Part shown: piece by piece, positions 33,843-42,870 of the stretch
Layout: each line of letters begins with the position of its first letter
Numbering within the stretch: the stretch's first letter is position 1
Source: DATEJJ01 sp039649115
Lineage (GTDB): Bacteria > Actinomycetota > Actinomycetes > Mycobacteriales > Micromonosporaceae
Assembly: GCA_039649115.1 (NCBI GenBank)
Contig: JBBWZQ010000397.1
Coordinates: forward strand, 1 to 46,553
Direction: 5' to 3'
Length of the DNA: 46,553 bases
Notes under the pieces: model-generated
Databases searched by the model: none
Told to the model about the DNA's origin: nothing
Seen by the model: only the letters and a program-made list of their open reading frames with translations
Position numbers and translations under genes: made by a program

Positions 33843-35198
33843 ATGGGCAGCATGACGAGTCGGATCCTCCTGCCGTTCCACGGCGAGGGCGCCGGGGTCG
33901 GCGAGCTGACGTGGGGCCAGCTGAGCATCTGGCAGACCATGCTGCGCACCGGCCGCACGATGAACATCGGCGGCACCGTCCCGCTGTCGGCGGGCACCTC
34001 GGTCGAGGAGATGGCGACGATGCTGCGGTTCATCGTCAGCCGCCACCAGGCGCTGCGCACCCGGCTGCGGTTCGTCGACGGCCGCCTGCCGCAGCAGGTG
34101 GTCTCCGAGTCGGGCGAGGTCGCGCTCGACATCGTCGACGTGGACCCGGGCGACGACACGGACGGCGCCGCGGAGGAACTGCGCTCCCGGTACGAGTTCA
34201 CCCCGTTCGACCACCCGACCGAGTGGCCGGTACGGATGGGGGTGGTCCGGCGCGACGGGGTGCTGACCCATCTCGTGGTGCAGTACTGCCACCTCGCGGT
34301 CGATGGCGGCGGCATCAACGCGATCGTCCGTGACCTGGCCAATCTCGACCAGGCGACCGGTACGGCAACCGCGCCGGTCACCGGCCTCACCCCGTTGGAC
34401 CTGGCCGCCAGGCAGCGCTCCCCGGCCGGGTTGCGGCAGAGCGAGAAATCCATGCGGTACTGGGAAGACCTCGTGCGGACCATCCCCGCGCAACGGCTCG
34501 GCACCTCGGCCGACCCCCGCGAGCCGCGGTTCTGGGATCTCATCTGCCGGTCGCCCGCGATGCATCTCGCCATGCGGTCGATCGCGCACCGCACCAGCTG
34601 CGGGATCGGTTACGTGCTCCTGGCCGTCTACGCCGTGGCACTCGCCCGGCGCACCGGCCGCAACCCGACAGTGGCACAGGTGCTGGTGAGCAACCGGTTC
34701 CGGCCCGGCCACGTCGACTCGGTCAGCCACCTCACCCAGCCCAGCATCTGCGTGATCGACGTGGCGGGCAGCACCGTCGACGAGGTGGTCGACCGGGCCT
34801 GGCGGGCCGGGACGAACGCGTACCTGCACGGCTACTTCGACACGTTGGCGCACAACGACATGCTGGCCCGCCTGGGCCGGGAGCGCGGCGACTTCGACAT
34901 ATCCTGCTTCGTCAACGACCGCACCAGCCAGAACGGTCCCCAGCCGCTGCGCCCACCGCCGACGCGGGAGGAGCTACGAGCCGCGCTGCCGCTGACCACG
35001 ACGTGGTGGGCGCGGAAGCTGGACACCTTCGACGGCACGCTCTACGTCAGCATCGACTCGGCGCCGGACGCGGTCGACGTCTCGATCTGTGCCGACACGC
35101 ACCGCCTGGGACCGGCCGAGATCGAGGCGCTGGCCGTGGAAATGGAGGCGGTCACGGTCGAAGCGGCGTTCGACGCCGCCGCCCCGACCGGCATTTAG
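33843..35198 (+). CDS. Stand-alone condensation-domain (NRPS-type acyltransferase) protein
   Basis: 451 residues spanning one condensation-domain fold. LTWGQLSIW (C1-like), SRHQALRTRL (C2-like) and the active-site block QYCHLAVDGGG near residue 149 are visible. The active block is C-H-x3-D-G: the second, catalytic His150 and Asp154 are kept while the first His is Cys149. The downstream half has LVSNRFRPGH. Such free-standing domains transfer acyl or aminoacyl groups (PapA-like or tailoring condensation enzymes). No carrier protein or adenylation domain is in the window. ATG 33843 follows GGAAGGAG; ATG 33813 lies on the predicted -10 element. Confidence 0.82.
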   Translation: MGSMTSRILLPFHGEGAGVGELTWGQLSIWQTMLRTGRTMNIGGTVPLSAGTSVEEMATMLRFIVSRHQALRTRLRFVDGRLPQQVVSESGEVALDIVDVDPGDDTDGAAEELRSRYEFTPFDHPTEWPVRMGVVRRDGVLTHLVVQYCHLAVDGGGINAIVRDLANLDQATGTATAPVTGLTPLDLAARQRSPAGLRQSEKSMRYWEDLVRTIPAQRLGTSADPREPRFWDLICRSPAMHLAMRSIAHRTSCGIGYVLLAVYAVALARRTGRNPTVAQVLVSNRFRPGHVDSVSHLTQPSICVIDVAGSTVDEVVDRAWRAGTNAYLHGYFDTLAHNDMLARLGRERGDFDISCFVNDRTSQNGPQPLRPPPTREELRAALPLTTTWWARKLDTFDGTLYVSIDSAPDAVDVSICADTHRLGPAEIEALAVEMEAVTVEAAFDAAAPTGI

Positions 35199-35213
35199 TC
35201 CATAGTGGACAGG

Positions 35214-36275
35214 TCAGGCCGGCTGGCGGGACCGGTTCCACCACTCGGCCAGGCCGATGGCCACCAGGATGAACACCGTGCCGGCGAGGGCGAACCACGC
35301 GGTGATCTCCGTGTGCTTCCGCTGGAGCACGATCGCGTTGGGCAGGTCCAGGAGCGCGCCGGTGAGCGCCTTGGCGTCCTTGGCCTGGAAGTACTTGCCG
35401 CCGGTGATGGTGGCGACCTGGGTCAGGGCGTTCTCGTCGATCTCCTGGTTCCGGCCGCCGCCGAACCCGCGTGCCGGGCCGGGCCGGTTGCCGCCGAACG
35501 CGGCGTCCCCACTGATCTGATCCGCGCTGCACACGAACGGCGCGGGCTGCGTGGTGCCGAAGCCGATGGTGTAGATGCGCAGATGGCGGCCTGCGGCCTG
35601 TTTCGCGGCGGTGACCGGGTCGACGCCCTGCGTGTTCGCACCGTCGGTGAGCACGACGATGGTGTCGGGCTCGTACTCGCCGCCGGCACCGGACGCGCCG
35701 GCGGGCAGGTCGACACCGGTGGGTGGGACGTTGGGATTGATCTCGGCGATGGCGTCGATGGAGGCCAGGATGCCCAGGCCGATTGCGGTGCCGCGGGAGG
35801 TGCGCAGGGTGCCGATCGCCGCCAGCAGCGCGTCCTTGTCGGTGGTCGGCTCGACCCGCAGCGCGGCGATTCCCGAGAACACGACCAGTCCGATCTTGGC
35901 GCCATCGTTCTGTGCCTTGATGAAGTCCCGGGCGGCGTTCTCGGCGGCGGTCAGCCGGTTGGGCGCCACGTCGGTGGAGCACATCGAGCCGGACACGTCG
36001 ATGGCCAGCATGATCGACGAGGCGTCCGAGGGTACCAGCACGGAGGCCTGCGGCCGGGCCACTCCCACGCCGAGGACAACCAGGCCGGCCGCGAACAGCC
36101 ACAGGGGGATCCGCCGCCGCCACAGCGAGCGCCCGGGCAGGGCCGCCCGGATGAGCGCGACGCTCGACATCCGCAGCGCCGCGCGCCGGCGGCGCCGGCG
36201 CATCCACCACCGGAAGGCCAGCAGCAGCGGGAAGGCCAACAGCGCGATCAGTGCCCACGGCCAGGTCAGTGACAT
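35214..36275 (-). CDS. VWA-domain membrane protein (BatA-like)
   Basis: 353 residues. It has N-terminal membrane helices (residues 5-22 and 58-73), an outward VWA domain with MIDAS AIDVSGSM near 92 and VLTDGANT, and a final transmembrane helix (ITAWFALAGTVFILVAIGLAEW). This is the BatA/Aerotolerance pattern. The domain is interrupted by Gly/Pro-rich insertions (about 195-205 and 250-265). In other bacteria VWA proteins of MoxR operons act with the MoxR ATPase as chaperone-like assemblies. The ATG overlaps the stop of the upstream VWA gene by one base (TGATG). Last gene of the operon. Confidence 0.87.
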   Translation of the reverse strand: MSLTWPWALIALLAFPLLLAFRWWMRRRRRRAALRMSSVALIRAALPGRSLWRRRIPLWLFAAGLVVLGVGVARPQASVLVPSDASSIMLAIDVSGSMCSTDVAPNRLTAAENAARDFIKAQNDGAKIGLVVFSGIAALRVEPTTDKDALLAAIGTLRTSRGTAIGLGILASIDAIAEINPNVPPTGVDLPAGASGAGGEYEPDTIVVLTDGANTQGVDPVTAAKQAAGRHLRIYTIGFGTTQPAPFVCSADQISGDAAFGGNRPGPARGFGGGRNQEIDENALTQVATITGGKYFQAKDAKALTGALLDLPNAIVLQRKHTEITAWFALAGTVFILVAIGLAEWWNRSRQPA

Positions 36276-37249
36276 CAGAGGATCCGTCCGAACGAGCTGA
36301 TCATCAGTAGCCCGCCGATCGTGAGGAGCAGCACCGCCGTCCCGACGGTCGCCCCGGTGAGTTCGACGAACTCCGGCTTGGTGGTGATGCGCAGGTCGAG
36401 CGACCGGTAGATGCGGTCGAGGGCCTGCGCGTCGCCGGCCCGGTGGTAGGAGCCGGCGGTGGTCTGCGCGATCTGGGTCAGCTGGTCCTCGTCCAGCGCC
36501 GTGGCCACCTGGTACCCGTCGACCTTGATTGTCGTGCCGGCCACGGTGCCGACGCCGATGGTGTCGATGTGCACGCCGGCCGCGGCGGCCAGTTCGGCGG
36601 CGGCCACGGCGTCGGGGCCGCCGGTGTCCTCCCCGTCGGAGAGCATCACGATCGTCGCGGAGCCCCAGTACCCGAGGTTCGGCGGCGGCGCGGCGGCGGA
36701 CGGGTCGGGCAGGCCGACCGTGCGCCCGACGATGGTGGTCAAGGAGGCCAGGATGGCCTGCCCCAGGGAGGTGCCGCCGGCCGTGTGCAGCCGGTTGATC
36801 GCGGCGATCGCCTCGTCGTGGTTCCTGGTGGGCAGGTGGGTGGCCAGCGCGCCCTGGTCGAAGGCGACCACACCGATGTCCACCGTGTCGGGCTGCGCCC
36901 GGACGAACCCGGTCGCGGCGGCCTGAGCGGCCGCCAGCCTGGTCGGCGCGGCGTCCGTCGCCGTCATGCTGTTGGACACGTCAAAGGCCAGGATCACGGT
37001 GCCCGCCGCCCGCGGTACGGCGACGGTGGCCTGTGGACGCGCGACGCCGAGCAGCAGCAGGGTCAGCGCGGCCAGGAACAGCAACTGCGGAACATGGCGG
37101 CGCGCCCCGGCCCGGCCCGTGCTGGCGGTGCGCAGCCCCGCGGCCGCCAAGGCCCTCGTCCGCTGGCGGTGCAGGAACCGGTAGGCCGCCACCATGCCGA
37201 GGCAGGCCGCCGCGGCGACGGCGAGCATCACCGGATAGTGGAAGCTCAT
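36275..37249 (-). CDS. VWA-domain membrane protein
   Basis: 324 residues with the same plan: one N-terminal helix and another near residue 55, then VWA with MIDAS AFDVSNSM, VMLSDGEDT and a C-terminal helix (LTGATVGTAVLLLTIGGLLM). It is a paralogue of the next gene (35214-36275) and probably partners with it. Its start codon overlaps the stop of the DUF58 gene by 4 bases (ATGA). All MIDAS residues (DxSxS) are present. Confidence 0.87.
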   Translation of the reverse strand: MSFHYPVMLAVAAAACLGMVAAYRFLHRQRTRALAAAGLRTASTGRAGARRHVPQLLFLAALTLLLLGVARPQATVAVPRAAGTVILAFDVSNSMTATDAAPTRLAAAQAAATGFVRAQPDTVDIGVVAFDQGALATHLPTRNHDEAIAAINRLHTAGGTSLGQAILASLTTIVGRTVGLPDPSAAAPPPNLGYWGSATIVMLSDGEDTGGPDAVAAAELAAAAGVHIDTIGVGTVAGTTIKVDGYQVATALDEDQLTQIAQTTAGSYHRAGDAQALDRIYRSLDLRITTKPEFVELTGATVGTAVLLLTIGGLLMISSFGRIL

Positions 37250-38129
37250 GCGCGCCTGCGCTTCGACCGGCGCACCATGTCGATCAGCGTGCGCGCCAGG
37301 TCCTGGTCGGTGCCGACCCGGTGCGCGGTCACGCCGGACCGCCGCATCGAGGCGGCCACCGCGCCTTCCCGGGCCGCCACCCCGGCCCGCAACCGTTGCC
37401 GGAAGAGCGGGTCGCTCGTGTCCGCGAGCAGCTGCTCCCCCGTCTCGGCGTCTTCGACCAGGACCAACCCGAGGTCGGGCAGGTCCAGCTCCACCGGGTC
37501 GACGACACGTACCGCGACCACCTCGTGCCGCTGGCTCAGCCCGGTCAGCGCGGGCTCCCAGTCGTCATCGCCGATGAAATCGGAGATGACGAAGACCAGG
37601 CTGCGCCGGCGCGCGGTGGCGGCGGCGAGGCGCAGCATGGCGGCCAGATCGGTGGTACGCCCGTCCGCGGGCGCGACCGCCGCCCGGGTGAGTTCGTGCG
37701 CCAGGCGCAGGACGTGGGTACGTCCGGTGCGGGGCGGGATCACGCGCTGGAACCGGTTGTCGTAGAGGATCGCGCCGACCCGGTTGCCGCCCTGCGTGAA
37801 CAGCCGGCCGAGGCAGACGGCGAGCTCGGTGAGCACCGAGTCCTTGCCGTGCGGCCCACCGCCGAACCTCATCGAGGCCGACTGGTCGAGGACCAGCCAG
37901 GCCGTCAGGTCACGGTCCTCCGTGTACTGGCGGACGTACGGTTCGTCCAGCCGGGCCGTCACGTTCCAGTCGATGTGCCGCACGTCGTCCTCCGGCGTGT
38001 AGCCGCGCAGGTCGACGAAGTCGATCCCGGTGCCGCGGTACACCGTGCGGTAGGCGCCCTGCAGGCGGCCGTCGAGCCGGCGGACGACCTGCCACTCCAG
38101 GCGTCGCAGCAACCGGTCGGGTGCGCTCG

Positions 38130-38133
<4 letters not shown>
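37246..38133 (-). CDS. DUF58-domain protein
   Basis: 295 residues. YRGTGIDFVDLRGYTPEDDVRHIDWNVTAR near the start is the DUF58 signature, followed by a VWA-like half (LVLDQSASMRFG, VFVISDFIGDDDW). DUF58 proteins are the constant partner of MoxR ATPases and are thought to link them to VWA proteins. No membrane helix is visible. The GTG start overlaps the MoxR stop (GTGA). Confidence 0.9.
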
Positions 38134-39110
<977 letters not shown>

Positions 39111-39144
39111 AGGTCCGTCCTTTACGAGATGTCGTGCGGGCAGG

Positions 39145-40005
39145 TCATTGCTGGGGCACCCGGTCGCCGCCACCGGCGAAAGCCGCCGCGATGGGTACCG
39201 CGAACCCGACGCCGATGAAAGTGCCCGCGGCCGTCGGGTTGGCCAGTGCCACCACGATGCCCACCGTCTCACCTCTGCCGTTGACCAGCGGGCCCCCGGA
39301 GCTGCCGGCGTTCACCGCGGCGTCGAACTGGATGAGCCCGGCCAGGCTGGCACCGTCGGGACCCGGGGCGAGCCGGTTCAGGCCGGAGACGACGCCGGTG
39401 GTCGTGGTGCGGGTCAGGCCCAGCTGGTTGCCGACGGCGACCACGTTGTCGCCCACGGCCAGCCGCGCGGAGCTGCCGAGAACGGCGGGAACCAGGACCG
39501 AGGGCAGCGCCGCCGGGCCGAGGGCGGCGATGTCTGTCTTCGGGTCGGCGGAGGTGACGATCGCCGCGGACGTCGTGCCGTCGGCGAATGCCACGCGGAT
39601 GGCGCCGGCGCCCTTCACGACGTGCAGGGCGGTCAGGATGGTCCCGTCCGCGTTGACGATGACGCCGGTTCCGCTGACGTCGACCGTGGGTGCGCCCGGG
39701 CGTACGGCTTCGATGGAGACCACCGACGGAGCCACCGCGGTGTAGATCTCGGCGGTGCTCGGCGCCCTGCTGGCGGAGGCGGAGGCAGTGGCGGCGGCCG
39801 TGGGCGGCGATGCACGGGAGCCGGCCGAACCCCAGTGGTAGAACACGAATGCGGTGAGCCCGACCGCCAGCACCGCCGCCGCCGCGATCGCCACCCCGCG
39901 GCGCTTGCGGACAGTTGCTCGCGCACCCCGGTCGACCGCGCCGTCGTCGCGCGCGGTCATCCCCAAACCGGCTACGGCATGATCGGGGCCCAGGGGCGAG
40001 CTCAC
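39145..40005 (-). CDS. Membrane-anchored trypsin-like (HtrA-type) serine protease without PDZ domain
   Basis: 286 residues: a cytoplasmic start, one transmembrane helix (AIAAAAVLAVGLTAFVFY, near residue 40-57), an Ala/Ser/Pro stalk, and a chymotrypsin-fold protease with His in LTALHVVK, Asp in PKTDIAAL and Ser in NAGSSGGPL. HtrA proteins usually have one or two PDZ domains; this one stops after the protease domain. It heads the MoxR operon, which suggests a role in processing or control of the same complex. GTG 40005 lies 6 bases after a TACCTT (40012-40017) -10 element, so a leaderless message is likely; ATG 39960 is an alternative start. Confidence 0.85.
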   Translation of the reverse strand: MSSPLGPDHAVAGLGMTARDDGAVDRGARATVRKRRGVAIAAAAVLAVGLTAFVFYHWGSAGSRASPPTAAATASASASRAPSTAEIYTAVAPSVVSIEAVRPGAPTVDVSGTGVIVNADGTILTALHVVKGAGAIRVAFADGTTSAAIVTSADPKTDIAALGPAALPSVLVPAVLGSSARLAVGDNVVAVGNQLGLTRTTTTGVVSGLNRLAPGPDGASLAGLIQFDAAVNAGSSGGPLVNGRGETVGIVVALANPTAAGTFIGVGFAVPIAAAFAGGGDRVPQQ

Positions 40006-40011
40006 CGTCCC

Positions 40012-40049
40012 AAGGTAACGGACCTACCTCGGAATACGGTAAGTACCGT
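40012..40049 (-). promoter_or_regulatory. Promoter and inverted-repeat operator of the protease-MoxR operon
   Basis: A -10-like TACCTT (minus strand, 40012-40017) is 6 bases before the GTG. Upstream is a perfect inverted repeat, ACGGTA (40036-40041) and TACCGT (40044-40049), 2 bases apart, covering the -35 position. Confidence 0.45.
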
Positions 40050-40051
40050 GC

Positions 40052-40162
40052 GCGCGCCATCGGCGCTTCGAGGACGCGTTGGGGGTGCTCGCCTCCGCCA
40101 AGGACCGGCTCCGGCTGCGCTCCCCCGAGGGGGCGCCGTTGCCCCACCTCGTCGGCAGATGA
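40052..40162 (+). pseudogene. Possible C-terminal remnant of an unidentified gene
   Basis: The frame ending at the TGA at 40160-40162 reads HRRFEDALGVLASAKDRL, then RLRSPEGAPLPHLVGR, with a protein-like amphipathic pattern. It is preceded by a stop at 40040 and has no start. It may be the tail of a lost gene; the evidence is only composition. Confidence 0.25.
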
Positions 40163-40448
40163 CGGAAATCGTGGTCGTCGATACTTGCCCGATCCGCCAA
40201 GACATGGTCGTATGTCAATGCCGCGGTCCGTCCAACTGGGCGCCGTGACGAGCGCACGGGATGCCGGCCCTGGGCGAACGCAGGTCGTTCCTCGACACAT
40301 GTCCCTGGTCCGTGCCTGCCCGCAAGCCCGGGAGCTTCCGCCCCACGCTCGACGTGGCGGCGCCTCCCGTGGCTGCGCCGCCTCATTTGCCGCGCTCATC
40401 ACCCCTGGATGCTCCGTGCCGTGACCGCGGCCAGAGAGGGGACGTTTG
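40163..40448. other. Gap before the AA10 gene
   Basis: This is most of the 443-base gene-free stretch 40006-40448. I see no convincing gene, repeat, terminator or promoter in 40163-40430; a GAGAGGGG ribosome site at about 40432-40440 belongs to the AA10 gene. Confidence 0.5.
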
Positions 40449-41483
40449 ATGAGATTTCTTCGTAAGGCGGGCGTTTGGTCGGCTGTCACGGTGCTGGCGG
40501 CCGGGGCGCTCCTCACGGCCAGCCAGGGCCCGGCGGCGGCGCACGGCACGCCACAGCGGCCGGGCAGCCGGACCTGGCTGTGCTACCTGGACGGCCTGAC
40601 CGCCCAGGGTGACATCCAGCCCAACAACCCCGCCTGCAACGCGGCGGTGGCGGCGGGCGGCACGACGCCGCTGTACAACTGGTTCGGTGTCCTGCGCTCC
40701 GACGCCAACGGCCGCACCACGGGGTTCATCCCCGACGGGCAACTGTGCAGCGGTGCCAACCCGACCTTCGCCGGGTTCGATCTGGCCCGCGACGACTGGC
40801 CGGTCACCCACGTCACCGCGGGCAGCACATTCGAGGTCGATTACAGCAACTGGGCCAAGCACCCGGGTACCTTCTTCGTCTACATCACGAAGGACACCTG
40901 GAGCCCGACCCGGCCGCTGGCGTGGAGTGACCTGGAGGCGACGCCGTTCTCGACCGCGACCGACCCGCCCGCGCTGGGCGGACCGGGCACCAACGACGGT
41001 CACTACTGGTGGAACGCCACGCTGCCGACCGGCAAGACGGGCCGGCACATCATCTACACGCGCTGGGTACGCTCGGACAGCCAGGAGAACTTCTTCAGCT
41101 GCTCGGACGTGGTGTTCGACGGCGGCAACGGCAACGTGACCGGCGTCGGGCCCGGCGGCAGCGGACCACCGCCGCCCGGACAGTTGGGCCTGTGCACCGC
41201 CACCTACCGCACCACCAACAGCTGGCCCGGCGGCTTCCAGGGTGAGGTGACGGTCAGCGCCGGCACCACGGCCGTGTCCGGCTGGACCACCAGCTTCACG
41301 CCGGGCAGCGGGAGCACCATCATCCAGGTCTGGAACGGTGTCTACCTGCAGAGCGGCACGCTGGCGGTGGTACGCAACGCGTCGTGGGACCGGCAGGTGC
41401 CGGCGAGCACGTCGATCACCTACGGCATGGTCGGCAGCGGAACCGCCCCGGCGGCACCGACCGTGACCTGTACCAGCCCCTGA
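40449..41483 (+). CDS. Secreted AA10 lytic polysaccharide monooxygenase with CBM2
   Basis: 344 residues. Signal peptidase cleavage after PAAA (residue 31) exposes His32 (AHGTPQRPG), the N-terminal histidine of the copper His-brace; the second His is His138 in NWAKHPGTFFVYIT, and ENFFSCSDVVF carries the axial aromatic. A Gly/Pro linker (about residues 232-243) joins a C-terminal CBM2 (CTATYRTTNSWPGGFQGEV ... TCTSP). AA10 enzymes oxidatively cleave cellulose or chitin; the CBM2 favours cellulose. Start ATG 40449 follows GAGAGGGG; TTG 40446 is rejected. A perfect hairpin follows. Confidence 0.93.
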   Translation: MRFLRKAGVWSAVTVLAAGALLTASQGPAAAHGTPQRPGSRTWLCYLDGLTAQGDIQPNNPACNAAVAAGGTTPLYNWFGVLRSDANGRTTGFIPDGQLCSGANPTFAGFDLARDDWPVTHVTAGSTFEVDYSNWAKHPGTFFVYITKDTWSPTRPLAWSDLEATPFSTATDPPALGGPGTNDGHYWWNATLPTGKTGRHIIYTRWVRSDSQENFFSCSDVVFDGGNGNVTGVGPGGSGPPPPGQLGLCTATYRTTNSWPGGFQGEVTVSAGTTAVSGWTTSFTPGSGSTIIQVWNGVYLQSGTLAVVRNASWDRQVPASTSITYGMVGSGTAPAAPTVTCTSP

Positions 41484-41500
41484 TCCGAGGGGTGACGCGG

Positions 41501-41537
41501 AGCGGGCCGGTCGGGCAGCCATCCCGACCGGCCCGCT
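41501..41537. terminator. Perfect 15-bp hairpin, bidirectional terminator
   Basis: Arms 41501-41515 and 41523-41537 pair perfectly over 15 bases with a 7-base loop. It lies between the AA10 stop (41483) and the stop of the convergent gene (41538), which it touches. Confidence 0.85.
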
Positions 41538-42131
41538 TCACCGTCCGGCGATCGCGTCGAACCGCTGCCGGAGCCGGACCAGCGCCTGCCGATCCGTGAA
41601 CACGCCGACCGCCCGCTCCTGGTACCGGGCCGGGACGAGCGCGCGCACCCGATCGGGGTATCCGCGTCCGGGCTCGGCGAACTGCAACTGCGCCGGCTCG
41701 CTCAACCGTGCGGCGAACGGACCCGACGACTTCGTCGAATAGTCCCACCCCTTGCCCCGCTCGGCGACCACGCACAGGTGCAGCGCGTACACCGTGCGGA
41801 CCGCCGCGACGGTGGCGGCTCCCGGCGGGTCCACACCGAACGGGTCGACGGCGCAGACGACGGTCGCGCCGCTGCCGAGGCCGTGCTCGTGTGCGAGGCG
41901 CCAGGCCATGGTCGACTGCTCCAGCAGCGTCACCATGCGGTCGGCCAGTCGCGCCCGCGACCCGGCGGGCAGCCCCAGGTCGGCCTGCCCGGCGCCCCGG
42001 GCTGCCGCGGTCCCGTCCGGCCCGAAGACGTGCAGGCCGCCCACCGCCAGTACCGCGGCGAGCGGCAGGCCGGCGACCAGCCACCACAACCAGTGCCGCC
42101 GCTTCGGCTGTACATCGACGGTCGTTGACAT
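41538..42131 (-). CDS. Hypothetical membrane-anchored protein
   Basis: 197 residues. A basic start (VQPKRRHWLWW) and one transmembrane helix (LVAGLPLAAVLAVGGLHVF, residues 15-34) anchor an outward domain with ADRMVTLLEQST, VVCAVDPFGVDPPGA and YALHLCVVAERG. Two cysteines could form a disulfide. I do not recognise the family; homologues of this type are annotated as hypothetical in actinomycetes. ATG 42131 has no clear ribosome site. The gene is divergent from the MarR gene across 80 bases, so the operator at 42192 may control both. Confidence 0.65.
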   Translation of the reverse strand: MSTTVDVQPKRRHWLWWLVAGLPLAAVLAVGGLHVFGPDGTAAARGAGQADLGLPAGSRARLADRMVTLLEQSTMAWRLAHEHGLGSGATVVCAVDPFGVDPPGAATVAAVRTVYALHLCVVAERGKGWDYSTKSSGPFAARLSEPAQLQFAEPGRGYPDRVRALVPARYQERAVGVFTDRQALVRLRQRFDAIAGR

Positions 42132-42191
42132 GTACGCATGGTCGCATCCCCATCGCGCAGGCGCGAGCCCCGGGTTGCAGTCGCATGCGAT

Positions 42192-42212
42192 TCGCACATA
42201 TCATCTGTGCGA
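42192..42212. promoter_or_regulatory. Inverted-repeat operator overlapping the MarR start codon
   Basis: TCGCACA (42192-42198) and TGTGCGA (42206-42212) form a perfect 7-base inverted repeat with a 7-base spacer, in the range of MarR-family operators. Its last base is the A of the MarR ATG, so binding would block its own gene. Confidence 0.6.
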
Positions 42213-42688
42213 TGCGCACAGATAAGGCGGAGGCCAGGGAGCTGGCCGGTGGCGGACCGGCGCTCTTCCGGCTGGTCCGGTTCTGGTCGCGCCGGTGGGC
42301 GGCCGGCATCGCCGGAGGCAGCGGGAGCGACACCGGCCCCATCGGCCACGTACTCGTGCTCGAAGCCATCGACGCCGCGGGCGGCGAGGGTCCGGCCCAG
42401 ATCGGCGCCGTCGCCGTCGAACTCGGGCTGGACCGGTCCAACGCCAGCCGGATGCTCGCCTCGGCGGTGTCGGCCGGCCTGGTGACCAGGACAGTGTCAA
42501 CGGAGGATGCCCGGCGCACCGAACTGGCCATCACACCGGCGGGCAGGCGGATGCTGGCGGGTGCCCGCGCCTGGCAGCAGCGGACGTTCGCGCGATTGGT
42601 CGCGGACTGGCCGGCCGCGGACGCGCGCCGGTTCGCGTCGTATCTCGTGCGCCTGGCCGCCCAGCCGATTCCAGGAGGGGACTCATGA
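42212..42688 (+). CDS. MarR-family transcriptional regulator
   Basis: 158 residues with a winged helix-turn-helix: GPAQIGAVAVELGLDRSNASRMLASAVSAGLVTRTVSTEDARRTELAITPAGRRM, the usual DNA-recognition helix and wing of MarR proteins, flanked by dimerising helices. MarR proteins usually repress themselves and a neighbour until a small phenolic or oxidative ligand binds. ATG 42212 is the last base of the operator and has no strong ribosome site; no better start is seen. Its stop overlaps the start of the VOC fragment by 4 bases. Confidence 0.87.
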   Translation: MRTDKAEARELAGGGPALFRLVRFWSRRWAAGIAGGSGSDTGPIGHVLVLEAIDAAGGEGPAQIGAVAVELGLDRSNASRMLASAVSAGLVTRTVSTEDARRTELAITPAGRRMLAGARAWQQRTFARLVADWPAADARRFASYLVRLAAQPIPGGDS

Positions 42689-42870
42689 CGATCGTGCTCA
42701 ACGACGCCACCTTCGACGCGGCGCTCGACCACGCCCGGCGGACCGACCTGGACCGGGGCTCGGCGCCCATGCTCGTCGACCGGCGGATCAACCACCTCGG
42801 CGGCGGCCGAGGCGTCTACATCCGCGACCCCGACGGCATCGCTTACGAGTTCTTCACCGCCGTGCCGTAG
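42685..42870 (+). CDS. Half VOC (glyoxalase/bleomycin-resistance) domain protein, probably truncated
   Basis: 61 residues. DATFDAALDHARRTDL and HLGGGRGVYIRDPDGIAYEFFT are the C-terminal half of a vicinal oxygen chelate domain (the usual domain is 120 residues or more), preceded only by MTIVLN. The start ATG 42685 overlaps the MarR stop (ATGA), with GGAGGGG upstream, so it is still translatable. It keeps the ligand-type Glu in YEFFT but lacks the N-terminal half with its metal ligand. It may be a decayed gene or work only as a swapped dimer. Its end overlaps the convergent SUMF1-domain gene by 17 bases. Confidence 0.6.
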   Translation: MTIVLNDATFDAALDHARRTDLDRGSAPMLVDRRINHLGGGRGVYIRDPDGIAYEFFTAVP

